This document shows positions 1 to 7,729 of a stretch of 64,000 nt of DNA, one piece after another. The position numbers and the translations under genes were made by a program. This stretch comes from Paracoccaceae bacterium (lineage in GTDB: Bacteria; Pseudomonadota; Alphaproteobacteria; Rhodobacterales; Rhodobacteraceae): the NCBI GenBank assembly GCA_020832655.1, contig JAFIEF010000009.1:1-64000 (forward strand), given 5' to 3'. The first letter of the stretch is position 1. Each line of letters opens with the position of its first letter. The notes beneath the pieces are model-generated. The model did no database searches and was not told where the DNA came from. It was given only the letters and a program-made list of their open reading frames with translations.

Positions 1-236
1 ATCGCCCTGACGCTAGCGAAATTGCGCGCTGCGCCCCCCAGCATACGAAGTGCACGGAAAGGAACCATAAAAACAATTACTTAGCGGAAGGCGGAGACAG
101 TTTTTCCGGTCAAGCGGTGGGCGTTTGCCCGCTTCAACTCTCGCTCGATCATCCGCGCGCACTTCTCGACTTACCTCTCACATACCGACGCAATCGAAAA
201 AGTGTCTGGCAGAAATTTATTCTTGGGTCATTTTTT
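1..236. other. Left edge, no gene recognised
   Basis: No convincing coding region or RNA is visible. This is the downstream side of the leftward gene block. Open frames here overlap the real minus-strand gene that follows and lack plausible start signals. No copy of the tRNA-Ser 3' end, which would mark the other end of an integrated element, is visible, so the element's left boundary probably lies outside the window. Confidence 0.5.
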
Positions 237-677
237 TCAAAGCGCCGGATCGTCGGCTCGTGCAAGGTCGATGACTTGTTGCATGGACAGCTTCTGGTTG
301 ACACGTCTGCGGTTCAGCTTGTGCGAAATCAGGCACAGCCCATAGACCCAGTGATGATGCGCAGAGGACCTTTGCAGGCCGACGGCCCGGCAGACCTCGC
401 GCCATCGATAACCGTAGGCACGTAGCCAAACGATCTGGCCGTCGATGGGGTCAAGGCCCGCAGTCCAGGTCAGCGTCTCCTCCATACGGGTGATCGCAGC
501 GGGCGACGGAATCACGCGCATGGGCTTAGGTTCTTGGCCCACCTTGTCGGCAAAACTCTGAACGATCTCCGGCCATGTGCTGAAATAGCCCATCAACTTG
601 GGCTCCGGCAGGCGCTTGAGCACGAACGCTGCCTCCGAAAGGCGAACCTCAACCAATCTCGGTGTCCAATTGGTCAT
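237..677 (-). CDS. DUF6362 family phage-type protein
   Basis: 146 aa. The sequence has the pattern I recall for DUF6362: an N-terminal WTPRLVEVRL segment, then LPEPKLMGYFSTWPEI, then PSPAAITRMEETLTW, and a C-terminal helix-turn-helix-like part (WREVCRAVGLQRSSAHHHW, roughly residues 92-110). The HTH suggests DNA binding, perhaps as a small terminase-like or regulatory protein, but the function is not known. It is the last gene of the leftward block and overlaps the preceding 66-aa gene by 4 bp (ATGA), so the two are probably translationally coupled. Family naming is from memory; the presence of a real gene is well supported by coupling and codon use. Confidence 0.75.
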   Translation of the reverse strand: MTNWTPRLVEVRLSEAAFVLKRLPEPKLMGYFSTWPEIVQSFADKVGQEPKPMRVIPSPAAITRMEETLTWTAGLDPIDGQIVWLRAYGYRWREVCRAVGLQRSSAHHHWVYGLCLISHKLNRRRVNQKLSMQQVIDLARADDPAL

Positions 678-874
678 CGCGGTTTGCCCTTGCTTGTCTT
701 GCCGTAAAGTTTTTCACCGAGTTGGCGCACCAGTTCGCGTTCGGGCCATGTCAGGCGTTCATCGTCGATCCTGACCGCCAGCAGCCCTGTCTGTCGCCAT
801 CCGTCGCGTTTGACCTGATCGGCATCACGGCGTTCGCCACCACAGCCGGGGGGATGCCAACGCATGCTCTTCAT
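674..874 (-). CDS. Small conserved phage-type hypothetical protein
   Basis: 66 aa. It begins MKSMRWHPPGCGGERR and contains DERLTWPERELVRQLGEKLYGK, a basic amphipathic segment. It overlaps the genes on both sides by 4 bp, the usual spacing in this block. No catalytic motif is visible. Its conserved look and its place between the DUF6362 and DUF6378 genes suggest an accessory protein of the same replication or regulation module. The function is unknown. Confidence 0.6.
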   Translation of the reverse strand: MKSMRWHPPGCGGERRDADQVKRDGWRQTGLLAVRIDDERLTWPERELVRQLGEKLYGKTSKGKPR

Positions 875-1128
875 CGCAGCACCTCCGGCATGAGCGCGGC
901 ATACCCGATGACATCGATAAGGCTATCGCGGTGGTCGGGGTCGTGCGTGAGGCGAACCATCTTGAGGTCAATCATGCACAGCACAACCTGCGCAGGCGTC
1001 ACCTCGCACTCCAGGACCTGCGACCAACGGGCTGCGATCTTCTCCAACGACGCGGACGCCGGCCCATAGGCTGCCGCACGGCTTTCGAGCACCTGCTCCG
1101 CCGCTGTCAGGATCATCGAGCGCGTCAT
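871..1128 (-). CDS. DUF6378 family phage-type protein
   Basis: 85 aa, all-helical in appearance. The motif set RAAAYGPASASLEKIAARW, followed by VVLCMIDLKMVRLTHDPDHRDS and IGYAAL, matches the small phage family DUF6378 as I remember it. The H-D/N-P-DHRDS segment with acidic residues resembles MazG-like or dUTPase-like all-alpha metal-binding proteins, so a nucleotide-related role is conceivable but unproven. It overlaps the RuvC-like gene upstream and the 66-aa gene downstream by 4 bp each. Confidence 0.7.
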   Translation of the reverse strand: MTRSMILTAAEQVLESRAAAYGPASASLEKIAARWSQVLECEVTPAQVVLCMIDLKMVRLTHDPDHRDSLIDVIGYAALMPEVLR

Positions 1129-1745
1129 GCCTGACCTCCGTTGGTCTCGATGGCCCAGAGCAGCAGTGCGATGGCATCGGCCTCGTTGTCGTCTGCGGGG
1201 CTGAACCCGCGGGCATGGGCGGCTGCGACCATCGCATCCTTGTTCGCATTGCCCTTGCCAGTGGCGTGGCGCTTGATGGTGCCGACCGGAACGCCTTCAT
1301 ATGGGATTCCCCGCAGTTCCGCCCAAGCCGTCAACGTGGCCATCAGACCGCCGTAAACGTGTGAGGCGTCCACACCCTTGTGATTTCTGACTTCCTCAAA
1401 CCAGATCGCCTCGATCGGTCCGGACAGCCGGTCCATCTCGGTCAGCCAGTTGGTGAACCGGAGATACCGCATGCCGCCGCCGTCGAAGCGGCCTGGCTTG
1501 AAGAATGCTGTGCCACTGGTGATCAAACCGTCGTAGCCACGTAGAGCCCAACCAGTGGTGGTGCCGAGGTCGAGGGCGAGGATTGCCCGGCGTCCACGAT
1601 GATCATGTGACAAACCCCTGTTGACGGGTTTGACGGGTTTGACAGGTGTTGGCTTATCAGCCGTAGACACGCGCGTATGCGCGCGCGTGACGGCTTTATA
1701 GGTATGACCTGTCAAACCCGTCAATTGCTCTGTATTTGTTGGCAT
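1125..1745 (-). CDS. RuvC-like Holliday junction resolvase (phage type)
   Basis: 206 aa. The RNase H-like fold signature is clear: ALDLGTTTGWA (Asp59) near the N-terminus, an acidic strand WFEEVRNHKG in the middle, and a C-terminal PADDNEADAIALLLWA (Asp near 190). These are the positions of the RuvC metal-binding acids. The likely job is cutting branched DNA during element replication or recombination. I place the start at MPTNTEQ because AAGGA precedes it and the upstream primase stop is only 4 nt away; a longer open frame reaches back into the primase gene. The N-terminal 50 residues are low-complexity, with KPVKPV encoded by 9-bp tandem repeats. Confidence 0.8.
   Translation of the reverse strand: MPTNTEQLTGLTGHTYKAVTRAHTRVSTADKPTPVKPVKPVNRGLSHDHRGRRAILALDLGTTTGWALRGYDGLITSGTAFFKPGRFDGGGMRYLRFTNWLTEMDRLSGPIEAIWFEEVRNHKGVDASHVYGGLMATLTAWAELRGIPYEGVPVGTIKRHATGKGNANKDAMVAAAHARGFSPADDNEADAIALLLWAIETNGGQA
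1621..1647. repeat. Three 9-bp tandem repeats, iteron-like
   Basis: TTGACGGGT occurs twice and is followed by TTGACAGGT, head to tail at 1621-1629, 1630-1638 and 1639-1647. The last two units also form one arm of an 18-bp inverted repeat with 1707-1724. The repeats lie inside the N-terminal coding part of the RuvC-like gene, where they encode a KPVKPV stretch. Confidence 0.7.
1630..1724. repeat. 18-bp perfect inverted repeat with inner GC-rich dyad
   Basis: 1630-1647 is the exact reverse complement of 1707-1724 (core TGACGGGTTTGACAGGT). The 59-bp spacer contains a second dyad of alternating CG (CACGCGCG ... CGCGCGTG, about 1669-1690). Together they could fold as a cruciform or long hairpin, as at some replication origins or protein-binding sites. 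It lies within coding sequence next to the primase-helicase gene. Confidence 0.65.
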
Positions 1746-1749
1746 TTCC

Positions 1750-4119
1750 TTACTCCTGCTCAAATAGGTCAACGCTGCTGTCCTGAAGGCGAATTCCGCG
1801 AAATCCACGCGCTTTCCCGTTGCTGTTTTTCTCGAAGCCTCGCGTGCTCAGCGTCTCGGACAGGCGTTTCATCGAACCTGCGTATTCGCCATTGGCCTCT
1901 GCCCATGTCTTCCAGCTGTTGAAGAGTTCTGTGGACCCGGCCCAGTAGGCTGGTCCTGTTTCGCAGCACTCCTCGAGCCAGCGCCCGAGGGCGTCCTCAG
2001 CCTCGAAATAATCCTCGGTGGCGGCCATCACTGCAGGTGGCGGGCGCAGACCGGTTCTCTGCCATTCAAGGCAGCCTTGCAGCGCCCAGGCGAGGATGCC
2101 ATCGCGCTCAGCCAACAGCCGGTCCGGCAAGCGCTTGTCGCGCTTGACGGCTGGGATGGTGACGGTGAATGGCACCATGTGCAGGCGCCGCTTCATGGCC
2201 TCGTCCACGTTGCGGATCGAAGGCTTGTGGTTGCCGACGATCAGCAGCTTGAACTGCGGAATGAACTCGAAGAAGTCCTGCCGCATGAAGCGCGCGGTGA
2301 TCTTGTCGCCGCCAGTCAGCGCCTTGAGCTTGCTCTCTGCCCAACGGCTGCCCTGTTCGGTCTCAATGGAGGTGACGACCCGAGCGCCCCGCAGACCGGC
2401 CATGTCGGTTGGGTGGCGATCGCCATGGCTCGCCATGAACATGTCCATCGGCGCTACGGTGGCGTAATCGCCAAGGATTTCCGTCAGCGTGTTGGCGAAA
2501 ACTGATTTGCCGTTCGCCCCTGTGCCATAGAGGAAAAAGAGTGCGTGCTCACTCGTAACGCCGGTCAGGCAGTAACCCGCCATGCGTTGAAGATAGGCCT
2601 GCAGTTCTGCATCCCCGCCTGTCACAGTGTCGAGAAAGCCAAGCCATACAGGGCATTCACCCTTTGGCGCGGCAGCCGCAATCTTCGTCATGTGAAGCGC
2701 AGGGTCATGGGACTGTGACTGACCGCTGCGAAGGTCCAGAACGCCCTCGGATGTGTTCAGCAGCCAAGGGTCGCGATCCCAGACCTCTGTTGTGGTGGCA
2801 TGGCGCCGATCGCTGCGGGCGAGCCGCTCGACTGCGGCCACGGTCGAAGCAGACGACAGCTTTGTTCTGACCCGAGCCGAAGGTGCCCGCGCAGCGGCTG
2901 TTCGACACACCTGCCGGGCCAGATCGAATGCCTGCAGCGTGTCCTCGCGTTTCCATATCCGTGACGTCCAGGTCAGCCATTGCCCCCATGCGGCGACAAA
3001 GCGCCAGCCATCGGAATGCTGATCTGCGAAGATGGCAGCCAGAGCGTCCTCGGAGAACCGCACTGGGCTGGGGCCGCCGCCATTTACGCCGCCGTCGTCA
3101 CCGCCGGTGCTGTCCCTATCTCCGTCGTCATCGTTCTCACCATTACGGGCCTGGTCGCGACGCCAGAGGCGTTCGGCCTCCTGCCGAAGTCGCGACTCTG
3201 GCCAGGGTGGATCAATACGGGCATCGTTATAGTCGACAATTTCGCCCCATGCCTCTGCAGGCGTGACATGGCCTTCCCGGCACCGGCGGATCCAGTACCC
3301 GATGACGCGGGACAGGGCATCGAAGCGCGTTGTCCCGTCAACGCCCCCCTCACGGATCGGCTTTGCAAAAAGCTCCGGGACCGTTCCGCCATCCACCTGT
3401 GCCGTGTTGAAATCGAGACCGTCGGGCGCCGCGCCATCTATGGGCGGCATTGCGAAGATGGCCTCTGTCAGATCGGCAAGCTCATAGTCGATGAGTTTAT
3501 GGTCAAGTATCGCGACCAGACGCTTGACGCCCGTCTTGGCGTGGACTGACCCGGCCACGCGTATGGGCTGGTGGGCTGATTTGAAGGCCGGGTCTCCGCC
3601 GACCTTGGTCGCAATCATCTGGCGTGCGCGGCATACCCGAGCGATGTCCTCACCCTCGGCAGGTTCAGTCAGTCGCCAATAGAGATGAAGCTTGTTTTGC
3701 CCCTCGTGTGTGATGCCCCCAGAGGCCACTTCAAGAGTTGGTGTGCCAAGATGGTGGATCAGGTGGTCGCGCTTCGCAGCAATGTCGCCATGATCGAGAT
3801 CGACCAGGACCACCTGAGTCTGAACCACATTCTCGGCGCGCGCTGTTCCTGCGTCCTCTACAGTGCCAGGCACCACGAAAAGCGCCATACCACTCTGCGC
3901 GGCCCAATCCGCCTGTTGCGCTAGCTTGAACGCCAGATCATTGTCGACAGCGACAAACGGCGTGTGCGGCGGAGCGTCATCGCCGCCTTTTTCTGCAAGT
4001 GCACGCACGGGGGCCAGATGTTCGCAATAGCCGAAAACAACATCGGCATAGATGGCGATCATGGCCCCATCGGGGGTGACGGCGGAGGCTGTATCGGTCG
4101 ATGAGACATGCTCGCTCAT
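1750..4119 (-). CDS. Phage/plasmid primase-helicase (D5-like, SF3)
   Basis: 789 aa. The N-terminal half has a primase-like domain: VVLVDLDHGD near residue 105, then KLHLYWRLTEP near 145-155, the HxYW signature of RepB/AEP-type primases. The C-terminal half is a D5/P4-type helicase with Walker A GTGANGKSVFANTL near residue 530. The protein would unwind and prime DNA for the element's own replication. The start MSEHVSS is chosen because its ATGA overlaps the stop of the upstream nuclease gene; a longer frame to 4155 is open but would overlap more. The RuvC-like gene follows after 4 nt. Confidence 0.88.
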   Translation of the reverse strand: MSEHVSSTDTASAVTPDGAMIAIYADVVFGYCEHLAPVRALAEKGGDDAPPHTPFVAVDNDLAFKLAQQADWAAQSGMALFVVPGTVEDAGTARAENVVQTQVVLVDLDHGDIAAKRDHLIHHLGTPTLEVASGGITHEGQNKLHLYWRLTEPAEGEDIARVCRARQMIATKVGGDPAFKSAHQPIRVAGSVHAKTGVKRLVAILDHKLIDYELADLTEAIFAMPPIDGAAPDGLDFNTAQVDGGTVPELFAKPIREGGVDGTTRFDALSRVIGYWIRRCREGHVTPAEAWGEIVDYNDARIDPPWPESRLRQEAERLWRRDQARNGENDDDGDRDSTGGDDGGVNGGGPSPVRFSEDALAAIFADQHSDGWRFVAAWGQWLTWTSRIWKREDTLQAFDLARQVCRTAAARAPSARVRTKLSSASTVAAVERLARSDRRHATTTEVWDRDPWLLNTSEGVLDLRSGQSQSHDPALHMTKIAAAAPKGECPVWLGFLDTVTGGDAELQAYLQRMAGYCLTGVTSEHALFFLYGTGANGKSVFANTLTEILGDYATVAPMDMFMASHGDRHPTDMAGLRGARVVTSIETEQGSRWAESKLKALTGGDKITARFMRQDFFEFIPQFKLLIVGNHKPSIRNVDEAMKRRLHMVPFTVTIPAVKRDKRLPDRLLAERDGILAWALQGCLEWQRTGLRPPPAVMAATEDYFEAEDALGRWLEECCETGPAYWAGSTELFNSWKTWAEANGEYAGSMKRLSETLSTRGFEKNSNGKARGFRGIRLQDSSVDLFEQE

Positions 4120-4865
4120 CCCCAGCACCTCGCGGAATATGCGCAAAACCGACACTCGAAGTGCTCGGGGTCTGTCGTGTGTCGGGGCAGCTGTTCACCG
4201 GCATCGCAAGCGCGCAGGATTCGGACCGCCTTGTCGCTGGCCGCCTGCGCAAGCGCAGCATTGAAGGGCACAAGCTCGTGCCAGACCTCGCTGGTGTCCT
4301 TGTTCACGGCGGTGAACAGTGCTGGTGCTTCGGTCAGGCCCAGATATGCCTGATAGAGCGCAATCTGGGCTGCATAGATGGGCTTTGCCTTTTCGACACC
4401 GTTCCTGGACATGGCCCGCCAGTTCTTTGCGTTGGCCGATTTGCATTCCCAAAGCGCGGGCACTGCCATGCCGTTTGGCGCGGCCACGACCACACCGTCT
4501 GCATGTCCGCGGACGCGCCCGCCCGCGACCGAAAAGCCGAACTGATCACCATGGCGGTTGCGTGTACGTAGATCGAAGCCCGCCTTGCGCAGCCAGTCGA
4601 TCACGAGGTCTTCGAGGACATGGCCAAGCGCAAAGATGCGCAAGGATTGCCCAGTGAAGTCCCCGCCTTCGTCCTTTGGCGTCTTGAGGTATTCGTATTG
4701 CAGGCGGCGCGCGCAGGCATCGCCGAGCCGACTGCCACCCAGATAATCGCGCTGCGGGCGTTTCGCGTTCTCTTCGACGAGGGCAAGATCAACCAACATG
4801 TTGATGCGGTCCGCGAAGCTTGGGGGTTTTTCGCGGTGATTGAAGTCCAAAAGCGCGTCGGTCAA
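4116..4865 (-). CDS. PD-(D/E)XK nuclease with probable Fe-S cluster
   Basis: 249 aa from a TTG start that overlaps the stop of the upstream gene (TTGA), with GAGGTG nearby. The nuclease core is visible: GHADG (Asp123) and WECKSAN (Glu140, Lys142). Four cysteines, C51 (GDACARRLQYEY) plus a C-terminal FECRFCAYSARCW (C238, C241, C247), have the spacing of the Fe-S cluster of Cas4/AddB-type exonucleases. The role is probably 5'-3' or end-directed DNA processing for recombination and replication of the element. No cas genes or CRISPR are nearby, so it is a phage recombination exonuclease rather than Cas4 proper. A longer in-frame extension to 4973 lacks any ribosome-binding site. Confidence 0.82.
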   Translation of the reverse strand: MTDALLDFNHREKPPSFADRINMLVDLALVEENAKRPQRDYLGGSRLGDACARRLQYEYLKTPKDEGGDFTGQSLRIFALGHVLEDLVIDWLRKAGFDLRTRNRHGDQFGFSVAGGRVRGHADGVVVAAPNGMAVPALWECKSANAKNWRAMSRNGVEKAKPIYAAQIALYQAYLGLTEAPALFTAVNKDTSEVWHELVPFNAALAQAASDKAVRILRACDAGEQLPRHTTDPEHFECRFCAYSARCWG

Positions 4866-5068
4866 AACGGCACCTCGCTCTCGTCGCGCGGGGCCGTGGC
4901 CAGCATACTTTCCTGGAAGCCGTCGACAGCTGCTTCCACCAGTTTGGCGGCCTGCTCGGCCGAAAGCTCGCAAAAGCGGGTGGACCAGCCGATTTCGCCC
5001 ATCAGCTCACCCATGAATTTCATGGCGTGCGACAAGGCTTCGCGCTCGCGATCATCGGGATCGATCAT
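4862..5068 (-). CDS. Small phage-type hypothetical protein
   Basis: 68 aa, acidic and helical (MIDPDDREREALSHAMKFMGELMG). No catalytic motif is visible. It sits at the head of the leftward block, coupled by overlap to the TTG start of the nuclease gene. I do not recognise the family. Its tight packing supports expression, and it may be a regulator or partner of the nuclease. Confidence 0.6.
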   Translation of the reverse strand: MIDPDDREREALSHAMKFMGELMGEIGWSTRFCELSAEQAAKLVEAAVDGFQESMLATAPRDESEVPF

Positions 5069-5148
5069 GACGCACCGCTATCGAACGCGGCGGTGATATG
5101 CTTAAGGCAGGCGGTGTCGCGCCGGGCGCGATCGGACATGTCGATCAT
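5065..5148 (-). CDS. Possible 27-aa leader ORF of the leftward block
   Basis: A short frame, MIDMSDRARRDTACLKHITA and seven more residues, ends in a TGA that overlaps the ATG of the next gene (ATGA), like every other junction in this block. A second ATG at 5139 would give 24 aa. A GGAG lies about 12 nt upstream of the first ATG. It may be a real tiny gene, a leader peptide, or a remnant of a longer one. It is too short to judge by composition. Confidence 0.35.
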   Translation of the reverse strand: MIDMSDRARRDTACLKHITAAFDSGAS

Positions 5149-5214
5149 GGGGAAATGCTCCAGCCGTTTTTCTCACATACCGGCGGGCTGGCTGGTGTGT
5201 CGGGGATGCTGGCA

Positions 5215-5229
5215 GAACATAGCGCGAAC
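5215..5229. promoter_or_regulatory. Candidate LexA (SOS) box
   Basis: GAACATAGCGCGAAC, that is GAAC-N7-GAAC (GTTC-N7-GTTC on the other strand), is the direct-repeat LexA site known in alphaproteobacteria. It lies between the two divergent blocks, 6 bp upstream of the -35 proposed for the rightward block, and overlaps a weak TATGTT that could be the -10 of the leftward block. Eight fixed bases alone would occur by chance about twice in a window this size, so position is the main support. Confidence 0.5.
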
Positions 5230-5235
5230 ACCTTC

Positions 5236-5271
5236 TTGTTATGACTCGACTTTCTGCTTATTCTAGTCGGG
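5236..5271 (+). promoter_or_regulatory. Promoter of the rightward block with dyad operator
   Basis: TTGTTA (5236-5241) and TATTCT (5259-5264) are separated by 17 bp, a good sigma-70 type promoter ending about 30 bp before the ATG at 5299. An imperfect dyad, CTCGACT (5245-5251) and AGTCGGG (5265-5271), brackets the -10 and could be an operator. No repressor gene is visible next to it. Confidence 0.5.
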
Positions 5272-5298
5272 TATCACCTGCCCGGAGCACAGAAGCCT

Positions 5299-6501
5299 AT
5301 GTCAGCATTCAACCCGAGGATTTTCACCAACCCCGACCGTCTGAAGCATATTGCGCCGAAGCGGCTCAAAACGTTTCTCGGGCCCTGGCAGAGTTATTTC
5401 GCAGCACGTGGGCTGGATTTGGCTGCCGCCTCCACAGACGATATGCCACTCGACCAGATAGCTGACATTTTGCTGAACCCCGACGCCTCTGTACCCGAGG
5501 AAATGGTCAATGCGCTCTATTACGTCCACGAGACGGCGACCAACGACGACATGGAAGAACTGCTGGAGAGGGCCGAAGCGGCGGGCATCCAGATTGATAC
5601 GGATCAGGAGGTTACCACATCTGATGTGTCCGTTCAGATCTGGCTTGCCCAGCCAATGCTCTTGCAGCGCCATCACGCCGAGACCGTCGCGTTCAAGCGC
5701 TCCAACTTCATGTATTTCGCTGGAACCCGACCCAAGAAGGCATCAGCGGAACTCCCGGTCATTTCCGACGCAGCTGCCAAGACCATGCAGGACCGCATGG
5801 ACAACTGGTTCGAAGGAAAGCGCCGAGGCCGCAAATGCAAGATTTTCGCCTTTCCCAGAGGCGACAAGATCTGGCTTCTGATTCGGCATGGCATGCCCAT
5901 GCGGCGAGAAGGCAAACATCAGGAGGATGGTGAGGCTGGAATCGCCTTCTATCGTCCGCAGCAGCACGATGTTCTGATCTATGACAGGATCAATGACGAG
6001 ATGGGCGTGAACGCTGGCACCAAAGGCGAACGCCAGCTATATCTCAAGGTCTTCGGCGATGTCCTGTTTGGAAACGACGAGTATTTTAATCTTTCCGAGC
6101 GGTATACGCTGAACCCCTTGCGCGAATTGGGTCCGGAGGCGTTGGCCCATGAGGACATCGAAGGTTTGGCTGGCGTTCGTCTGGTGGAATTCGGACGCAG
6201 GTGGCAAGGCAAGGTCTCGGAACTCGAAATCCGTAAGTCGGAGAACCTGTTCAAGGGGCTCGGCGAGAACTGGAAGAAGCGTCTTGAAGACGGCCTTCTC
6301 ACCCACGCCACGTTCAAGTTCGCCTTCGACGGGTCGAAGCGCGAGAGGTCTGTAACGATCCGCCCGGCAAACATCGCGAGGTACGAGCGAGACGAGGACG
6401 AACAGATCATCGAGGCCTGGCTTCAGGCGCGCGGTTTCTGGCCGATCAGCGACGAGGACGACGAGGATGAAGACTACGAAGTTCTGGAAGACGCTGGATG
6501 A
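5299..6501 (+). CDS. Conserved hypothetical protein of the mobile element
   Basis: 400 aa, soluble, with no signal peptide or membrane segment. The N-terminal third is helical (NPDRLKHIAPKRLKTFLGPW) and the C-terminus is a strongly acidic tail (SDEDDEDEDYE). No nucleotide-binding or nuclease motif is seen. It is the first gene of the rightward block and overlaps the next by 35 bp, so the two products may act together. I do not recognise a function; it could be a regulator or a partner of the replication proteins. Confidence 0.6.
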   Translation: MSAFNPRIFTNPDRLKHIAPKRLKTFLGPWQSYFAARGLDLAAASTDDMPLDQIADILLNPDASVPEEMVNALYYVHETATNDDMEELLERAEAAGIQIDTDQEVTTSDVSVQIWLAQPMLLQRHHAETVAFKRSNFMYFAGTRPKKASAELPVISDAAAKTMQDRMDNWFEGKRRGRKCKIFAFPRGDKIWLLIRHGMPMRREGKHQEDGEAGIAFYRPQQHDVLIYDRINDEMGVNAGTKGERQLYLKVFGDVLFGNDEYFNLSERYTLNPLRELGPEALAHEDIEGLAGVRLVEFGRRWQGKVSELEIRKSENLFKGLGENWKKRLEDGLLTHATFKFAFDGSKRERSVTIRPANIARYERDEDEQIIEAWLQARGFWPISDEDDEDEDYEVLEDAG

Positions 6502-7546
6502 GCTCACCGACGCAGCAACGGATCGCCGAGAATGGCGGGCGCAGCTTGGGGACCAATGGGATCGGCTCTCCTCGCTGCTGACGTCGACCGGCTCGCTTGC
6601 CATGAGCGTCTCGTGTCCGTCGCCCGGCGGAGACGGCTGCCCACGCAGAATCGTTCGACATGACGATGACAGCATTCGCGCTGTCTGTGGTGACCGGCCC
6701 AAGGCATGCCGCGATCTGGATCTGGCGAAAGACGACATCGTCGTTCTTCGCCTTGATCGCGCAAAGTTGGCATCCGAGGTTTCCCGAGCTTTCGGGCTCG
6801 CGAGCACCCTGAAGCGCCTCGAACAGTCTAACGTCGCGCAAATCGGCACGCACGATGTGTTCGCTGGACGTGGCTTTCCAGTTTTTCTCTGCGTTCCGGG
6901 CCCGCAGCCCAGCGAGGATCTCCAGCCATATCAACGGATCATGACGATCCCGGGCCCGAAGCTGCTGCTTGTTCCGACAGCGAGATCGTTGCCTGCGTCC
7001 ATTGCAGACCATCTGGACCGAGCTCGCGTCATGACCCTTGCGCTGGAGGATTGCCTGACAGTGTCCCACCGCGGTTTCGGACTCCTGCAGCCGATTGAAA
7101 CGCTCTGCGCGGGTCTCTTTGGAGAACTGGACACACAGGCTGACACAGAGGCCTCGAACCTTGCCTGGCCACTCCCTAAGGATGCCTGCTGGCCAGAACT
7201 CACGTTCCGTTTTGTCGCTGACGAAGTTCTCAACGTTAGTTTTCGAGGCGACACCAGACGTTTCGAACCAGATGCCCTACGCATGAAGAACGCAAAGAAC
7301 GGGCGCCCAAAGGCTGTGTGGACATATCTCAAGGCGTTTGCGCTGAAAGGCGGGCGGCTTGCCATACACCGTGACGATCCGAAAGAAACGTCAAAGCACC
7401 AGAAACAGAAGCAAGAGTTGTCGAGTTCGCTGCGCAGAGCCTTTGGGATTGCCGACGATCCCATTCCTGCCGAGGGCCGCGAATACGTCACACGCTTCGT
7501 CGTGAGCGCAGACGATCTTCGGCAGGGCCAAAAGGACCAGCGATAA
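6467..7546 (+). CDS. Conserved hypothetical protein with Cys cluster
   Basis: 359 aa. Four cysteines in residues 50-82 (MSVSCPSPGGDGCPRR, then AVCGDRPKAC) could bind zinc. The C-terminal part is basic (RDDPKETSKHQKQKQ) and may contact nucleic acid. It begins inside the acidic tail codons of the preceding gene (35-bp overlap), which implies coupled translation and a linked function. The stop codon region forms a palindrome, and a terminator follows at 7599. No family is recognised. Confidence 0.6.
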   Translation: MKTTKFWKTLDELTDAATDRREWRAQLGDQWDRLSSLLTSTGSLAMSVSCPSPGGDGCPRRIVRHDDDSIRAVCGDRPKACRDLDLAKDDIVVLRLDRAKLASEVSRAFGLASTLKRLEQSNVAQIGTHDVFAGRGFPVFLCVPGPQPSEDLQPYQRIMTIPGPKLLLVPTARSLPASIADHLDRARVMTLALEDCLTVSHRGFGLLQPIETLCAGLFGELDTQADTEASNLAWPLPKDACWPELTFRFVADEVLNVSFRGDTRRFEPDALRMKNAKNGRPKAVWTYLKAFALKGGRLAIHRDDPKETSKHQKQKQELSSSLRRAFGIADDPIPAEGREYVTRFVVSADDLRQGQKDQR

Positions 7547-7558
7547 CGAAATTTCGTT
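7545..7558. repeat. 14-bp perfect palindrome AACGAAATTTCGTT
   Basis: The palindrome overlaps the stop codon of the gene before it. A related sequence in inverted orientation, TCCAACGAATTTTCG, lies at about 7660-7675, just upstream of the sigma-like gene. Such paired palindromes around a promoter gap suggest an operator for a dimeric repressor, or a control site for the sigma-like factor. Confidence 0.4.
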
Positions 7559-7598
7559 GGGCCTGACTGAAAAAAGTTCAAAAAAATCGCCTGCTCAT

Positions 7599-7633
7599 AA
7601 CCGCTGAAATCTGCTGGATTCAGCGGTTTTTCT
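7599..7633 (+). terminator. Rho-independent terminator
   Basis: AACCGCTGAA (7599-7608) and TTCAGCGGTT (7619-7628) form a perfect 10-bp stem with a 10-nt loop, followed by TTTC TTTG. It ends the transcription unit that begins at 5299, before the sigma-like gene. Confidence 0.75.
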
Positions 7634-7729
7634 TTGTCGTGAAGCCGTCCGAGCCGCCAATCCAACGAATTTTCGCCGGTGCCAGATACTCGGGCCGCGT
7701 GCCCGTCCATCTGGACCAAGGCGAAACTC

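Noticed and set aside
4116-4865. Cas4 of a CRISPR system
   Set aside because: No cas1, cas2 or repeat-spacer array was seen anywhere in the window; the neighbours are phage replication genes.
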